Shown here in pieces: positions 47,890 through 58,806 of a stretch of DNA of 64,000 nucleotides. Numbering within the stretch: position 1 is the stretch's first letter; the number at the start of each line of letters is the position of its first letter. This stretch comes from Neocallimastix lanati (nom. inval.) (taxonomy: Eukaryota; Neocallimastigomycota; Neocallimastigomycetes; Neocallimastigales; Neocallimastigaceae), in contig JACVTC010000162.1 in the NCBI GenBank assembly GCA_016946835.1, forward strand, positions 212,001 to 276,000. The letters are read 5' to 3'. Both the position numbers and the translations under genes were made by a program. A model generated the notes under the pieces. The model saw only the letters and a program-made list of their open reading frames with translations. It searched no databases and was not told the origin of the DNA.

Positions 47890-48200
47890 TGTTGAAATAA
47901 AGTTTAATATCTTAAATAATCAATAATAATTTGGTATATTTAATTTAGATTAGTATATTTATTTATATTTAATTATAAATTAAATATGTATGTTATGTAG
48001 ATGTATGAGGCGCATGCCTGATATATATCAGAGTTTTACATGTATAAACAAATATAGTTAAATTAAATTTTTAAGAAATGTAAATGATATAATCATATAA
48101 TTAAAATTAAAAATAACCTTTAACAAAAATATTATAATAATTATATATAATTAATAATGTGATCACACATTCTAAAATTAAAAAACATAAATTCTTAATA
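47890..48200 (+). repeat. Copia 3' LTR
   Basis: Compared with the 5' LTR it lacks one A near the start, has G for A in the TATGTATATTATG segment and lacks one T in the ATGATTATAATC segment. Near-identity implies a recent insertion. Confidence 0.92.
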
Positions 48201-48239
48201 TAAGTTAAATGTATTAAAATGTAATTTATGTAATGTAAT

Positions 48240-49249
48240 TGTAAAGATTTAATAAATCTTTAATACATTAAATAGTTTAATTTTTCGTACAATTGATTTA
48301 ATGTATATGAATTATTTTTTAATATAAAATTTATTGAAATAAAATTTAATTATTTTTTTAAATTGAAAATATTTTTTAATTAGTTTAGTTAACTTAGTTT
48401 TTAAATAGTTAAATATTAATTTAGGAATAATCTTAAATAGTTAATATTTATAAAAATAGTTTTTCAATATTAAATATATAATTAAATTATTATAAGTATT
48501 AAAATAATAAATAAAATAAAGAGTTTAAAAATTAATTTTAGTTTTAGTAAATTAATAAATAATAAAAATTATTAATTAAAAAATCTTTTGTTTATAAATA
48601 AATAGTTTTATATATATTATTAAATAACATCATATATTAATAATGTAATAAAAAAAATATAAATACATGTAATTTTTCTCAATTAAATCGATGTATTAGT
48701 TATTAACTATTTTACAGTTAATAACATAAAAGAAATTTATAATTAATAAAAGAATTTAATAATAAAAGAATTTACTTATTTGTTTAAATTGTAAAGTGTT
48801 TTTTATTGTTATTATCTGTTTTTAATTGACGGATTCTTTACAATAACTAATACCCATTAAGATTTAAACAAAACACGTTATAACAAGTAAAAAACTACTA
48901 TTGCGTTTGGATTCTACTACTGTGTTTGGTTTCAACAGTGTTTAGTTTCTACTTTGTTTAGTTTCTACTGTGTTTAGTTTCTACTGTGTTTGGTTTCTAC
49001 TGTGTTTGGTTTCTACTGTTCTTGGTTTCTACTGTGTTTGATTTCTACAGTGCTTGGTTTCTACTGTGTTTGATTTCTACTGTGTTTGGTTTCTACTATG
49101 TTTGATTAATACCGTGTTTACCGTTACTGTGTTGCCTTTTGAGCTTTATCTTCAAGGTGTTTTATTTCTACTGTGTCTCTTCAATAACATATTAGCTAGT
49201 ATTATTATATTATTATATTTGTTTCATTTACTCGTCGCACACCATTACA
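48240..49249 (+). repeat. Gy4 5' LTR
   Basis: It starts TGTAAAGATTTAATAAATC and ends CACACCATTACA. The body resembles the other gypsy LTRs only in its ends and general layout. It carries a 16-bp minisatellite before its 3' end. No 3' partner is in the window. Confidence 0.8.
48905..49115 (+). repeat. 16-bp minisatellite in Gy4 LTR
   Basis: TTTCTACTGTGTTTGG and close variants (TAG or GAT in place of TGG) are repeated about 13 times in tandem. It occupies the same relative place as the arrays in Gy1 and Gy2 but is unrelated in sequence. Confidence 0.92.
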
Positions 49250-49251
49250 AT

Positions 49252-49268
49252 TGGATATCTTGCTGACG
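49252..49268 (+). promoter_or_regulatory. Gy4 primer-binding site
   Basis: TGGATATCTTGCTGACG follows the LTR after a 2-base AT spacer. Confidence 0.6.
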
Positions 49269-49437
49269 ACTTTATGAATAATAATATAATATTAATATAA
49301 TAATAATTAATTACTAGAACGAAAATAATTAAGAATAAATAAAATAAATTATATAAGTAAATACCTTAATAAATAAGCAGGTCAGAAAATCAATAAAATA
49401 TTTGTTGAAATTTAAGTATACAAATAAATTAATCAAG

Positions 49438-49620
49438 TTGGAAGAATTGGATCTCATATTTCAAAATTTAAATCTTGAGGATCAAATGGAACAACAACTT
49501 AATCCAGCTCCTCAACTGAAGATTATTAACGACCCTCCCTTATTCTCGGGAACTACGAAAGACCTCGATGGATTTTTGACTAGGATAGAGTTAGCTATCG
49601 AGGCAAATCCACAATTATAG
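49438..49620 (+). pseudogene. Gy4 gag, N-terminal fragment
   Basis: The frame matches the first 60 residues of Gy1 and Gy3 gag: LEELDLIFQNLNLEDQ, then MEQQLN, IINDPPLFSG and LDGFLTRIELAIEANP. It stops after NPQL, where unrelated AT-rich DNA (repeat D side) begins. The start is given at TTG 49438, homologous to GTG in Gy1 and Gy2 and TTG in Gy3. The first ATG is 16 codons further. Confidence 0.85.
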
Positions 49621-50507
49621 TTGATACTATATATTTATTGATATGTTTTAATATATTAATTATTACAATATTATATTTTGGTGAGTAAGAACTAACTATT
49701 AATATATATATTTTTATGAAATTATATATTATATGAGCATTAAAATAATTGGTAGAATATCATATGACTATACTACTGATATACGGAATTTTTATGTGCA
49801 ATAATTTATAAGCAGTGGGTTTTGAATAATGGTAGTTTAGTAAATTTTATTAATAAAATTATAATATTGGTACAATTAAAATAATAATTCTAATTCCTAA
49901 AAATTTACAAGAGAGTTCTCTATTTCTAATATAAATAATTTAATTTATAAGAAATAGGTAATATAGTAATTATATATTCTAATATATAGAACTATATTAA
50001 TTTTACATGAAATAACGTATTATAATTATTATAATTATAATAATACATATTGAAATAAAATAAAATAAATTAATTATTATCAAAAAGATATAAATTTAAT
50101 ATTTAATAATTATTATTAAATATACAAATATGTTACTACACATATTTGTTTTATATCACTATTATTTCAATAAGTAATAATATATATAAAATAATAAATA
50201 CATGATATATTATTTATAATTATTTAATATATAATAATAATTATTCTATATAGTAATACTTAGAAATTAGCAAAATATAATAAATGATATTTGCAAAAGT
50301 TCAAAATTCATAACATACCAAAAGAAGATTTTATTTGGTAAAGTACGAAATTTTTATTAATTAAAAATTGGTACTACCCAAATTTTTAAATTTTTAATTT
50401 TAATAATATTTTTATTTAAATTATTAATAAATAAAATTTCGGATATACGAAAATTTTATAAAATTAAATTTTTGAAGTTTTGATTATAATTTTGTTTTAA
50501 AGCTGAA
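49621..50507. repeat. Repeat D, copy 2, with AT-rich flank
   Basis: 49780-50155 matches 32565-33055 in the same orientation, with GATATAC-GGA-TTTTTATGTGC near the left and AAATATACAAATATGTTACT at the right end. No coding capacity is seen. Both copies lie next to MULE-type terminal motifs. Confidence 0.55.
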
Positions 50508-50570
50508 AAAAATTTGGGGAGTGTGCATTTCGAAAATTTTTATTACATAAATTTGTATTTTGTTGTATGG

Positions 50571-51276
50571 CTTAAATATTTTTAATTTTAAGCCACTTAA
50601 TTTTATTAAAAATTTAATGAATAATAATTAATTAATTAAATAAATAAAATTACATTTCTCAAAAATTTTCAAACACGTAATCTTACGTGAGGCGTATATC
50701 TAATTGTATCATAATTTTGTGGCTTTTTTCTACAATTTTTAAAAAGCCATATATTCACAATATGGCGTGAATAATAAATGTGGTGATATTTTATGACGAA
50801 AATTTATAAGCCACCAAGAATTTGGCGAAATTCAACTGGACGAAATACAACTTTTGGCGAAATACAACACTTCAATAAATAATAATTAGGTTAGGTATTT
50901 CTATTTAACATTGAAAAATAAAATAAAAATAAATAAACATTTTATTTTTTAATGCTTAAAAAATAAAATTTTATTTATTTTTATTTTATTTTTCAATGTT
51001 TAAAAAAAAGTTTTCTTATTTCTTATTTTTTTTTTTATTTTTTAAGCATTAAAAAATAAAAAAAATAAAATAAAATAAAAAATAAAAAATAAAAATAAAA
51101 ATAAATAAATAAAATAGTAAATAAAGAAATAATAAATAATTAATAATTAAATAATTATTTAAATAATTATATAATTAATTAAAAAAAGGTTTATTACTTT
51201 AAATATTAAAAAAAAAGTTTCAAAGCATATAAAAGTGTATTTATTAAAATATTTTATTGAAAAATTTTAATTATTA
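50571..51276. other. MULE 2 subterminal region
   Basis: Non-coding. It contains several short inverted repeats (GTGGCTTTTTT with AAAAAGCCAT at 50720-50750), three GGCGAAATNCAAC-type words near 50830-50870 and a purine-rich run 51040-51115. These could be transposase binding sites. Confidence 0.4.
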
Positions 51277-51749
51277 ATGGAAGACAATATAGAAATTGAA
51301 ATAAGTGAAACAAATCGAGGAAACGAACAAATTATTATTAATAAAAAACACAAATTTAATTTTTCATTTCAAAGGAAAGATAAATCAAAAATTTATAGAT
51401 GCACTGAATATAATACTTTAAATAAATGTAAATCTTTAATTATTTTAAATGATAAAAAGGAGGTTTTAAAATATGAAAGTTTACATAACCATCTTGAAAA
51501 AGAAATTGATGTGTCTATATCAATAGCAAAGCATAAAATTAAGGAAGAAATTAAGAAAAATTCAATTCCTATGGATATAAAACCTAAACATATATTTAAT
51601 GCCGTTTCTCAAGAAATGGGACTTATATGTCCCGAATATAGTACAATTAGATCCCAAATAATAAGAAATATAAATAAACAATTTCCTCCAAACATAAAAA
51701 GTTTTGATGATATTCCCATTGAATCAGAATATTATAAAACGAAAAGAAA
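51277..51749 (+). pseudogene. MULE 2 transposase, N-terminal FLYWCH part only
   Basis: An ATG-initiated frame (MEDNIEIEISETNRGNEQ) carries an intact FLYWCH-like finger: YRCTEYNTLNKCKSLIIL, then YESLHNHLE. The helical linker LICPEYSTIRSQIIRNIN follows, and the frame reaches ESEYYKTKR, the point where the first MULE goes on into its DDE domain. From here the frame runs into TTTTA satellite and encodes only F, Y, I and L. The catalytic domain is absent. The protein could at most bind DNA. Confidence 0.8.
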
Positions 51750-53110
51750 TGTTTTATTTTATTTTATTTTATTTTATTTCATTTCATTTCATTTTATTTT
51801 ATATTGTTTTATTCAATCTGTACTTATATTTATATTCTACTATTTATTTTATTTTATTTTATTTTATTTTATTTTATTCAATCTGTACTTTCTTATTTAA
51901 TATTCTACTTTTTATTTTATTTTATTTTATTTTATTTTATTTTATTCAATCTGTACATTCTTATTTAATTTTCTACTTTTTATTTTATTTTATTTTATTT
52001 TATTCAATCTGTACATTCTTATTTAATATTCTACTTTTTATTTTGTTTTATTTTATTTTATTTTATTTTATTTTATTTTATTTCATTTTATTTTATTTTA
52101 TTTTATTTTATTTTATTTTATTTTATTTTATTTTATTTTATTTTATTTTATTTTATTTTATTTTATTTTATTCAATCTGTACTTTCTTATTTAATATTCT
52201 ACTTTTTATTTTATTTTATTTTATTTTATTTTATTTTATTTCATTTTATTTTATTTTATTCAATCTGTATTTTCTGTTGATAATATAAACAAGGTATTAA
52301 TGTATTAATAATAATTAATAATATTTAAAATAAAATAAAAAAAATATTTTATTTTATTTTATTTTATTTTATTTTATTTTATTTTATTTTATTTCATTTC
52401 ATTTCATTTTATTTTATATTGTTTTATTCAATCTGTACTTATATTTATATTCTACTATTTATTTTATTTTATTTTATTTTATTTTATTCAATCTGTACAT
52501 TCTTATTTAATATTCTACTTTTTATTTTATTTTATTTTATTTTATTTTATTTTATTTTATTTTATTTTATTTTATTTTATTTTATTTTATTTCATTTTAT
52601 TTTATTTTATTTTATTTTATTCAATCTGTACTTTCTTATTTAATATTCTTCTTTTTATTTTATTTTATTTTATTTTATTTTATTTCATTTCATTTCATTT
52701 TATTTTATATTGTTTTATTCAATCTGTACTTATATTTATATTCTACTATTTATTTTATTTTATTTTATTTTATTTTATTTTATTCAATCTGTACATTCTT
52801 ATTTAATATTCTACTTTTTATTTTATTTTATTTTATTTTATTCAATCTGTACATTCTTATTTAATATTCTACTTTTTATTTTATTTTATTTTATTTTATT
52901 CAATCTGTACATTCTTATTTAATATTCTACTTTTTATTTTATTTTATTTTATTTCATTTTATTTTATTTTATTTTATTTTATTTTATTTTATTTTATTTT
53001 ATTCAATCTGTACTTTCTTATTTAATATTCTACTTTTTATTTTATTTTATTTTATTTTATTTTATTTTATTTCATTTTATTTTATTTTATTCAATCTGTA
53101 TTTTCTGTTG
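51750..53110 (+). repeat. Composite TTTTA satellite with higher-order repeats
   Basis: Runs of the pentamer TTTTA alternate with a conserved cassette of about 40 bases containing TTCAATCTGTAC, TTCTTATTTAATATTCTAC and TTTTTA. Larger units are visible. ATTTCATTTCATTTCATTTT, followed by TATTGTTTTATTCAATCTG, occurs near 51776, 52391 and 52684. A closing segment with GTTGATAATATAAACAAGG occurs at 52275 and 53107. Segments have therefore been duplicated as blocks. Long open frames across it are artefacts of the repeat. Confidence 0.92.
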
Positions 53111-53438
53111 ATAATATAAACAAGGTATTAATGTATTAATAATAATTAATAATATTTAAAATAAAATAAAAAAAATATAATAATTATTATATATATGTAG
53201 TATTTATATATATATATTTTTATTTAATTTTCTAAAAAAATTTTTTTAGTCATAATAAACGTTTGTCTTAATTATTTTTATTATTATTTAAAAATTTATT
53301 TATTCATTTATAATTTATTTATTCATTTATTTATTTATTACCATTATAATACGCCATGTTTTCCGAAATGCACTACAACAAAATACAAATTTATGTAATA
53401 AAAATTTTCGAAATGACACACCCCCAAAAATTTTTTTG

Positions 53439-55222
53439 AGAAAAATTTCGTGGCTTTTTCCGCTACGTATTGTGGCGTAAATTTTATATCAAAAATTTTC
53501 TAAAGATAAACAATAAAAAGTAAACAAAGAATATAAACAAACTTTCTATCTAATGTTAAAAGATTTAAAATTTACTACTTATTTTTTCTAAAACTAAATA
53601 ATTCTATTAATTAAACTATTACTTAGCGTTTAAATTTTGATTAATTATTATCGGTTATTTAGTTATAAAGCGTTACTATTGTAAGAGGTAGATTTATTAT
53701 TAACTAATATAACGAATAATAATTATTTTAAAGGCTAAGATAATTTAACACCTCTCTATTCGAGTTGCTAAAATAAATACTAAAATTAATTATAATTATT
53801 TAATTTAAACACTTAAGAATATAGCACAGCACTTTATAACTCTATTCGTTATTAGTTACTGGGCTTACACTATGATATTTTTATTTACTTTTATAATTAA
53901 TTTTTATTTATTAATATTAATATTTATTTATAACAATTTACGTTAATAGTAATGCTACTGCGTTACAGTTACAAGTACAGTTATTTTTATACATGCAAAT
54001 AATTTAATGATTGGTAAAATAATTTAATTTAACATGATTTACTAATCAATTAATAAAACTATTTATAACTAAATAACTATTAATATAATAAACTATAAAA
54101 TAATAAAGTTTAATGTACGAAAATAAAGTAAAGATTTTGTTTGATTAGATGTAATTGCTAACTGTTTATAGATACATTACGTAACCAGAGAACTATCATT
54201 GAATAGGCTTAATGTTACCATGTATCTAATACAAATTTGTTTGATACGTTACAGGAATATATACAATAAAATATCAAATTGGTGACTTAATAATTAAAAT
54301 ATTTTAATTATTAAATAAATAATTGTTATGTCATATTATAGAACTAAATTATTAATAAACCAAAATAAGAAAAACCAATAATAATAAGAATAGAAAAATT
54401 ATAAAGGAGAGTTCTTAAATAAAAAAAAAATAGATAGTTTGAAAAAAAGGTAGTTTTAGTTAATTATTGTAATTGTGATATTATCATTGAAAATAAAAAT
54501 AAAAATAAAAATAAATAAAATAAAATTTATTAAATAAAAATAAAGTGAAATTCATATTTATGACTTATTTATTTAAATTATATTTTGTGAGCTTTTTCAT
54601 TTTGTTATCAATGTAGAATTAATTTTATTATATAGTTGATTTTTATTTATTACATATAATAGGAAAGATATACTTTTATTAGAAAATATTATTTTGTTTA
54701 ATTCCCTTTTGTTATTTGTCTCTGATAAAAATAAATATTAATTTATGGTATTGTTAAAAATAAAACGTATCATGTTAATAAATAATGAAATTATTAAATC
54801 GAAGATACTTATTAAAATTAAATTTTAAATCAAAATTAACCTTTATCAAAATTTATAATTTAATAAAATAATAAAAATTAACTCAATAAATTAATAATTA
54901 AATTATCAAAATTAATATTATTTAAATCGCAATATAATAATAAATCAAATAAATTATACTTAAAAAAAATAAACAAATATTAAAGTAAGAAGAAAATAAT
55001 ATATAAAATTTTTTAAATAAAAATATTAAATTTAAAATAAAATAATAATTAATTTTATAATTAATTTTATAATAAAATAATAATTTTTATAACAATATTA
55101 ATTAATTTAAATAATCAAGCATTTTTAATTCATAAATAACTTATATAGTTATTATTTAAGTAAATTGAAATTATCACTTTTTAATTCTATATTAAAATTA
55201 AGATAATTTCTAAAATTTATCA
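53439..55222. other. AT-rich interval with repeat F and a possible LTR end
   Basis: No gene. 53450-53490 carries MULE-type words (GTGGCTTTTTC, GTGGCGTAAAT). 53695-53770 is repeat F in inverted orientation to 16700-16775. The right edge (TTATCA) followed by G and TGGTCC looks like an LTR terminus plus primer site. Confidence 0.45.
53695..53770 (+). repeat. Dispersed repeat F, copy 2
   Basis: See 16700-16775; the clearest shared words are CTAATATAACGAATAATA and TAAGATAATTTAACACC. Confidence 0.55.
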
Positions 55223-55223
55223 G

Positions 55224-55240
55224 TGGTCCTTCGAACCGGA
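55224..55240 (+). promoter_or_regulatory. Candidate primer-binding site
   Basis: TGGTCCTTCGAACCGGA stands one base after TTATCA in otherwise nearly pure A/T DNA. Its complement has the TTCGAA core of a tRNA T loop, as a tRNA primer site should. It is probably the start of the internal region of the element whose gag lies at 55915. Confidence 0.5.
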
Positions 55241-55914
55241 GAGGCAGCTAACTTATTATTAATGTATTATTTATTAACTCTAGAATATGAACTAGTATAA
55301 AAATTCATAATAATAAAATAAAGGATAAATAATATTTATTATAAAATAATAATAATTAAAAATAAAAACTAAAGTATGAACTAATATAAAAATTCATAAT
55401 TTAAAATTAAAATATAACATAAAAAAGAAAAAAAATAATATATATGTATTTATGTATAATAATATAATAGTAAAATAATAAATAAAAATAAATTAGTAAA
55501 AAAATTAAAGGGTTATATAGGTTTATAGTTTGTTAACAACACACTATTGGAACTAGATTCTAGGTTGAGTTAACATACTATAAATTAGAATAGGTGAAAG
55601 AGAGTAGTAGATTTTTATTATAGAGAGTAGAGCACGTATAGAATGGAAAATTTATTAGGAAAGTAACATATTATTGTATCGATACTCTAATTCAGAGAAG
55701 GCAAAACTTTACAATAATAGTGTGAAAACTAATAAATAGAGTATATATAATATGTATACGTGAAGGTCGAAAATATAATAAAAAGGCTACGAAAATTTTG
55801 CGCCACCTTATATATAACTCTGTTTCTAAAATAAAATATTTATACAAGAAAATATACATAAAATCAAAATTTAAATTATTAAAGAAACAATAAATAATTA
55901 AATTGGAATTGAAG
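55241..55914. other. AT-rich leader or spacer
   Basis: No domain is seen on either strand. It separates the candidate primer site from the gag pseudogene, which would be a long leader for an LTR element. Confidence 0.4.
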
Positions 55915-56694
55915 ATGAGTGATACAAAAACCATCACTTTTAATAGAATACCTATTTTAGGTCAATCTAAAGTAGATTTTGATGATTGAAAGTTTTCTTA
56001 TGAACGATGGTGTACTTCTAATAAAGTTGAAGAAAAAGAAAAAGTAGAGTGTTTAATTTCTGTTACAGAAGGAATTTCCAAGAAAATAGTTATAAATTCA
56101 TAAGACAAAAATACTCCTGATGATTTCACTACAATAATTAATAAATTAAAAAAATATTTCAAAGGTTTTCATCCCGAAAACTCAAGGTTGTTAGAATTAT
56201 CTACTATAATTATAATAAAAGGTGAAAATGTATCAGAATTTAATATTAAATTCGACACTATATTAAATTAAATCAAGATTGAATTAAGCAAAGAAGTAAT
56301 TATTTCCTATTATATTAATGCATTCCGTAACCTAAGTAAAACATATGAAGCCTTATTAGAAGCAGAACCAAAAAGTCTTGAAGATTCCATGAGAATAACA
56401 ACAAAGAAAGAAAAGATGTATAATTTAGTAGAATTTAATAGACCCAAATATAAAGGATTGCAAGGATTTCAAAATAATAATAGAAAGAATTATAATATGC
56501 ATAATAATAATAATAACAATTATAATAAAAATAATACATATTATAATAGTAATAGTAATAATAATTATCAGTAATATAACAGTAATAACAATAACCCTAA
56601 ACTTAATCATAACAATATTAATCGAAATATTACAAATAGAAGAATCTTACTGAAATCTACACAAGTCCCAAATGATGATCTAGAGGAAATGTAA
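55915..56694 (+). pseudogene. Retrotransposon gag with four in-frame stops
   Basis: One frame of 259 codons from ATG (MSDTKTITFNRIPILGQSKVDFDD) to TAA 56692. It resembles capsid-type gag (FSYERWCTSNKVEEKEKVECLISVTEG, FTTIINKLKKYF, ENVSEFNIKFDTIL, YINAFRNLSKTYEALLEAEP) and ends in a run of Asn and Tyr, perhaps an eroded nucleic-acid-binding tail. Stops are TGA where Trp fits, and three TAA where Gln fits (56101, 56269 and 56572). All four are explained by single C-to-T or G-to-A changes. No pol follows. Confidence 0.7.
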
Positions 56695-57435
56695 AATAAA
56701 ATACTTATCAAGTCTAGGTTTGTAGCTATTCTATACTAACTTTACTACACAAATAACACTATATCCTAAACCTCTATTAATTAATTAATTATTTTTTTTA
56801 ATTTCTTTTATTTATTTATCTTATTTATTAACTAATTTTCAACAACCACTTAACTAGGTAACGCAGGGTCCTTTCCGGAGTTCCCACTAGCAGTTAAGGT
56901 TTTACAAACTATAATATAATTGTTTTATAAGAAAATAACTATTCTAATAATAGTTACGAAACTAATAATAAAATTTAAATTTATTTATTACTATACGATT
57001 TTCCAACTATCGTTCAACAGTTGAAAAATTAACTCTTTTTATACTTTTTCAAAATAAAGTTTTAAATCAAAATAAATTTTAATAAATTACATAAAAATAT
57101 TATTTTATATTATCAATTACATTATATAATAAATTACATGAAATGTTATGAATTATTTTAATACAAATCCTATTTAAAACTATCTAATTTTTCTAAAATT
57201 TTCTATGAAGAAAATTTAGAGTTTAATTCATTAATTATATGATTAAATATATTCTATCCATATATTTAATTTAAATTTTGCCAAGTTGTGAAAACCAATT
57301 TACTAAACCACAACTTGCTATTTTTATTTTTAGAATTTCTATAATTTAAAAGACAAGTAAACAAAACGGCAAGTTTTTGTAAACAAACGGAAAAGGCAAT
57401 ATTTCTTTAATTATTTTAATTTAACTAATTAATGA
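56695..57435. other. Spacer left of Gy3
   Basis: AT-rich. The word GCAGGGTCCTTTCCGGAGTTCC at 56866-56887 is GC-rich and resembles the candidate primer site at 55224. It could be a second LTR/primer junction of the same family, but no LTR pair can be traced. Confidence 0.4.
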
Positions 57436-58465
57436 TGTAAAGATATTATTAATATCTTTAAATAATTTTAATTAAATTTAATCATAAATTTAAGTAAAAT
57501 TAAAATAAATTTATTTGAAACCACGTGTATAAAATTATTGAAAATATTTTTAACATAATTTCGATTTTTTCCCAATCATACTAATAAATTAAAAATTTCT
57601 CTTGTGAAACTAGTATTTGAAAATCATTTCTTTTTATGTAATTTAATTTAAATAATAAGAGTTAAGGTTTTTCACAAGATAAATTAACAACATGAAACTA
57701 TGCAATTAGTCATGTTGAAACTTACGGCATTTTATGCTAAATTTATATTAAATAATTATGACAACTTTTATATTATTTTTAAATAGAAAATATATAATAA
57801 ATTTACTAATAATATTTAAATAATAAATAAATAATAAATGAACTCAATTAGAATTGATTATATTTATTTTAGTTATTAATTATAATTCTCTTTATTTAGT
57901 AATAGTTAATTATTTATTATTAGTTTAGGTTAGTATTGTTTTTAAATAAATAGCTAGATAATATAATTCAATAGGAATTATATATTATAAATGTAATAAG
58001 ATAAAAATATAAATAGTTATCAAATTTCATGTATTTTAATCGATGTAATTGTTATTAACGATTTCTTGTTAATAACACTTTAAAATAAATAAAGATTTTA
58101 ATATTTAAAAAATTAATAAAACTTGTTCTTTAAAACTATTATTTTGTGTTTTAGTGTTATTATTGAAGTGTTGATTTATAATCTATTTTTTTACCAAAAC
58201 TTTATAATAACAATTACCTTTTAAACAAACAAAAATACGTTATAAATCAATAAAAAATATTTAAAACACGTGACTCTTTTGTGGCTTATTTGTGGCTTGA
58301 ATCAAGATATTTTTACCAGATATTTTTACCAAGGATTTTTAGAAGCTACCCACTTTTGACACTACCGACTTTGGAATACTCACAATTTTAGATTATTGCT
58401 ACCAGCTTTAGGATATCGCTACCAGTTTAAGGAAATATTCTACTCGATTCAGGCTAATTCTACCA

Positions 58466-58524
<59 letters not shown>

Positions 58525-58688
58525 TTACCAGACTCATACCATACCATTTATCATATTGGGACACTTGTGCAAGACTTTTGAATAAAATTACCAGATTACG
58601 TGAGAAATCCATAATATTATTTGGAATTAAATTTTAACCAGTAAGATACTATATTATAATATTCAGTTTACTCGACGGCACCACTACA
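57436..58688 (+). repeat. Gy3 5' LTR
   Basis: A 1253-bp LTR, TGTAAAGATATT at the start and CACCACTACA at the end. Its 3' third has degenerate repeats built on TACCAG and TTTTAGGATAT-like words (58311-58470), then a run of 53 A (58470-58522). The transcription start and poly-A site cannot be placed by eye. Confidence 0.93.
58470..58522 (+). repeat. Poly-A tract of 53 bases
   Basis: An uninterrupted run of A inside the Gy3 5' LTR. It may be a true hypervariable microsatellite or a frozen poly-A. The run length is prone to sequencing error. Confidence 0.9.
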
Positions 58689-58690
58689 AT

Positions 58691-58707
58691 TGGAGAGAGC
58701 CAGTTCG
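58691..58707 (+). promoter_or_regulatory. Gy3 primer-binding site
   Basis: TGGAGAGAGCCAGTTCG begins two bases after the LTR, the same spacing as in Gy1, Gy2 and Gy4. Confidence 0.7.
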
Positions 58708-58806
58708 ACTTTACATAAAATATTATAATAGAAATATCTTTTTATTAGAACATCTATTTCAAATATCATTATTTAAAATATTCAAAAGTAAATAATAAGT
58801 TACAAA

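Larger units (their letters stand above)
41718..48200 (+). mobile_element. Ty1/copia retrotransposon, structurally complete
   Basis: The 6.5-kb element has 5' LTR 41718-42030 and 3' LTR 47890-48200, which differ at about three positions. TAAGT is duplicated at 41713-41717 and 48201-48205. Gene order is gag, protease, integrase, linker, RT, RNase H, as in Pseudoviridae-type elements. Recent by LTR similarity, its coding part is nevertheless broken by at least three single-base indels and several stops, so it is probably not autonomous now. Confidence 0.93.
50508..53438 (+). mobile_element. MULE 2 with inverted terminal arms
   Basis: 50508-50570 and 53376-53438 are inverted repeats of about 60 bases. 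Both arms read ATTTCGAAAATTTTTATTA then CATAAATTTGTATTTTGTTG when oriented outward-in, with a few differences at the GGGG end. Between them lie an N-terminal transposase fragment and a satellite block. Further motif pairs (GTGGC, GGCG) lie both inside and outside the arms, so the true ends may be slightly wider. Confidence 0.7.

Noticed and set aside
49054-49266. Cysteine-rich secreted peptide
   Set aside because: It is the translation of the 16-bp minisatellite of the Gy4 LTR plus the primer site.
51704-52922. Long frames rich in F, I, L and Y as membrane proteins
   Set aside because: They are translations of the TTTTA satellite, open in several frames at once because the repeat lacks stops in those phases.
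55915-56694. A ciliate-like code in which TAA/TAG mean Gln
   Set aside because: The intact Gy3 polyprotein (1606 codons) and copia RT (500 codons) use CAA/CAG for Gln and end at TAA, so the standard code holds and the stops are mutations.
58396-58581. Poly-lysine small protein
   Set aside because: The lysines come from the A53 run within the Gy3 LTR; no homologous frame exists in other LTRs.
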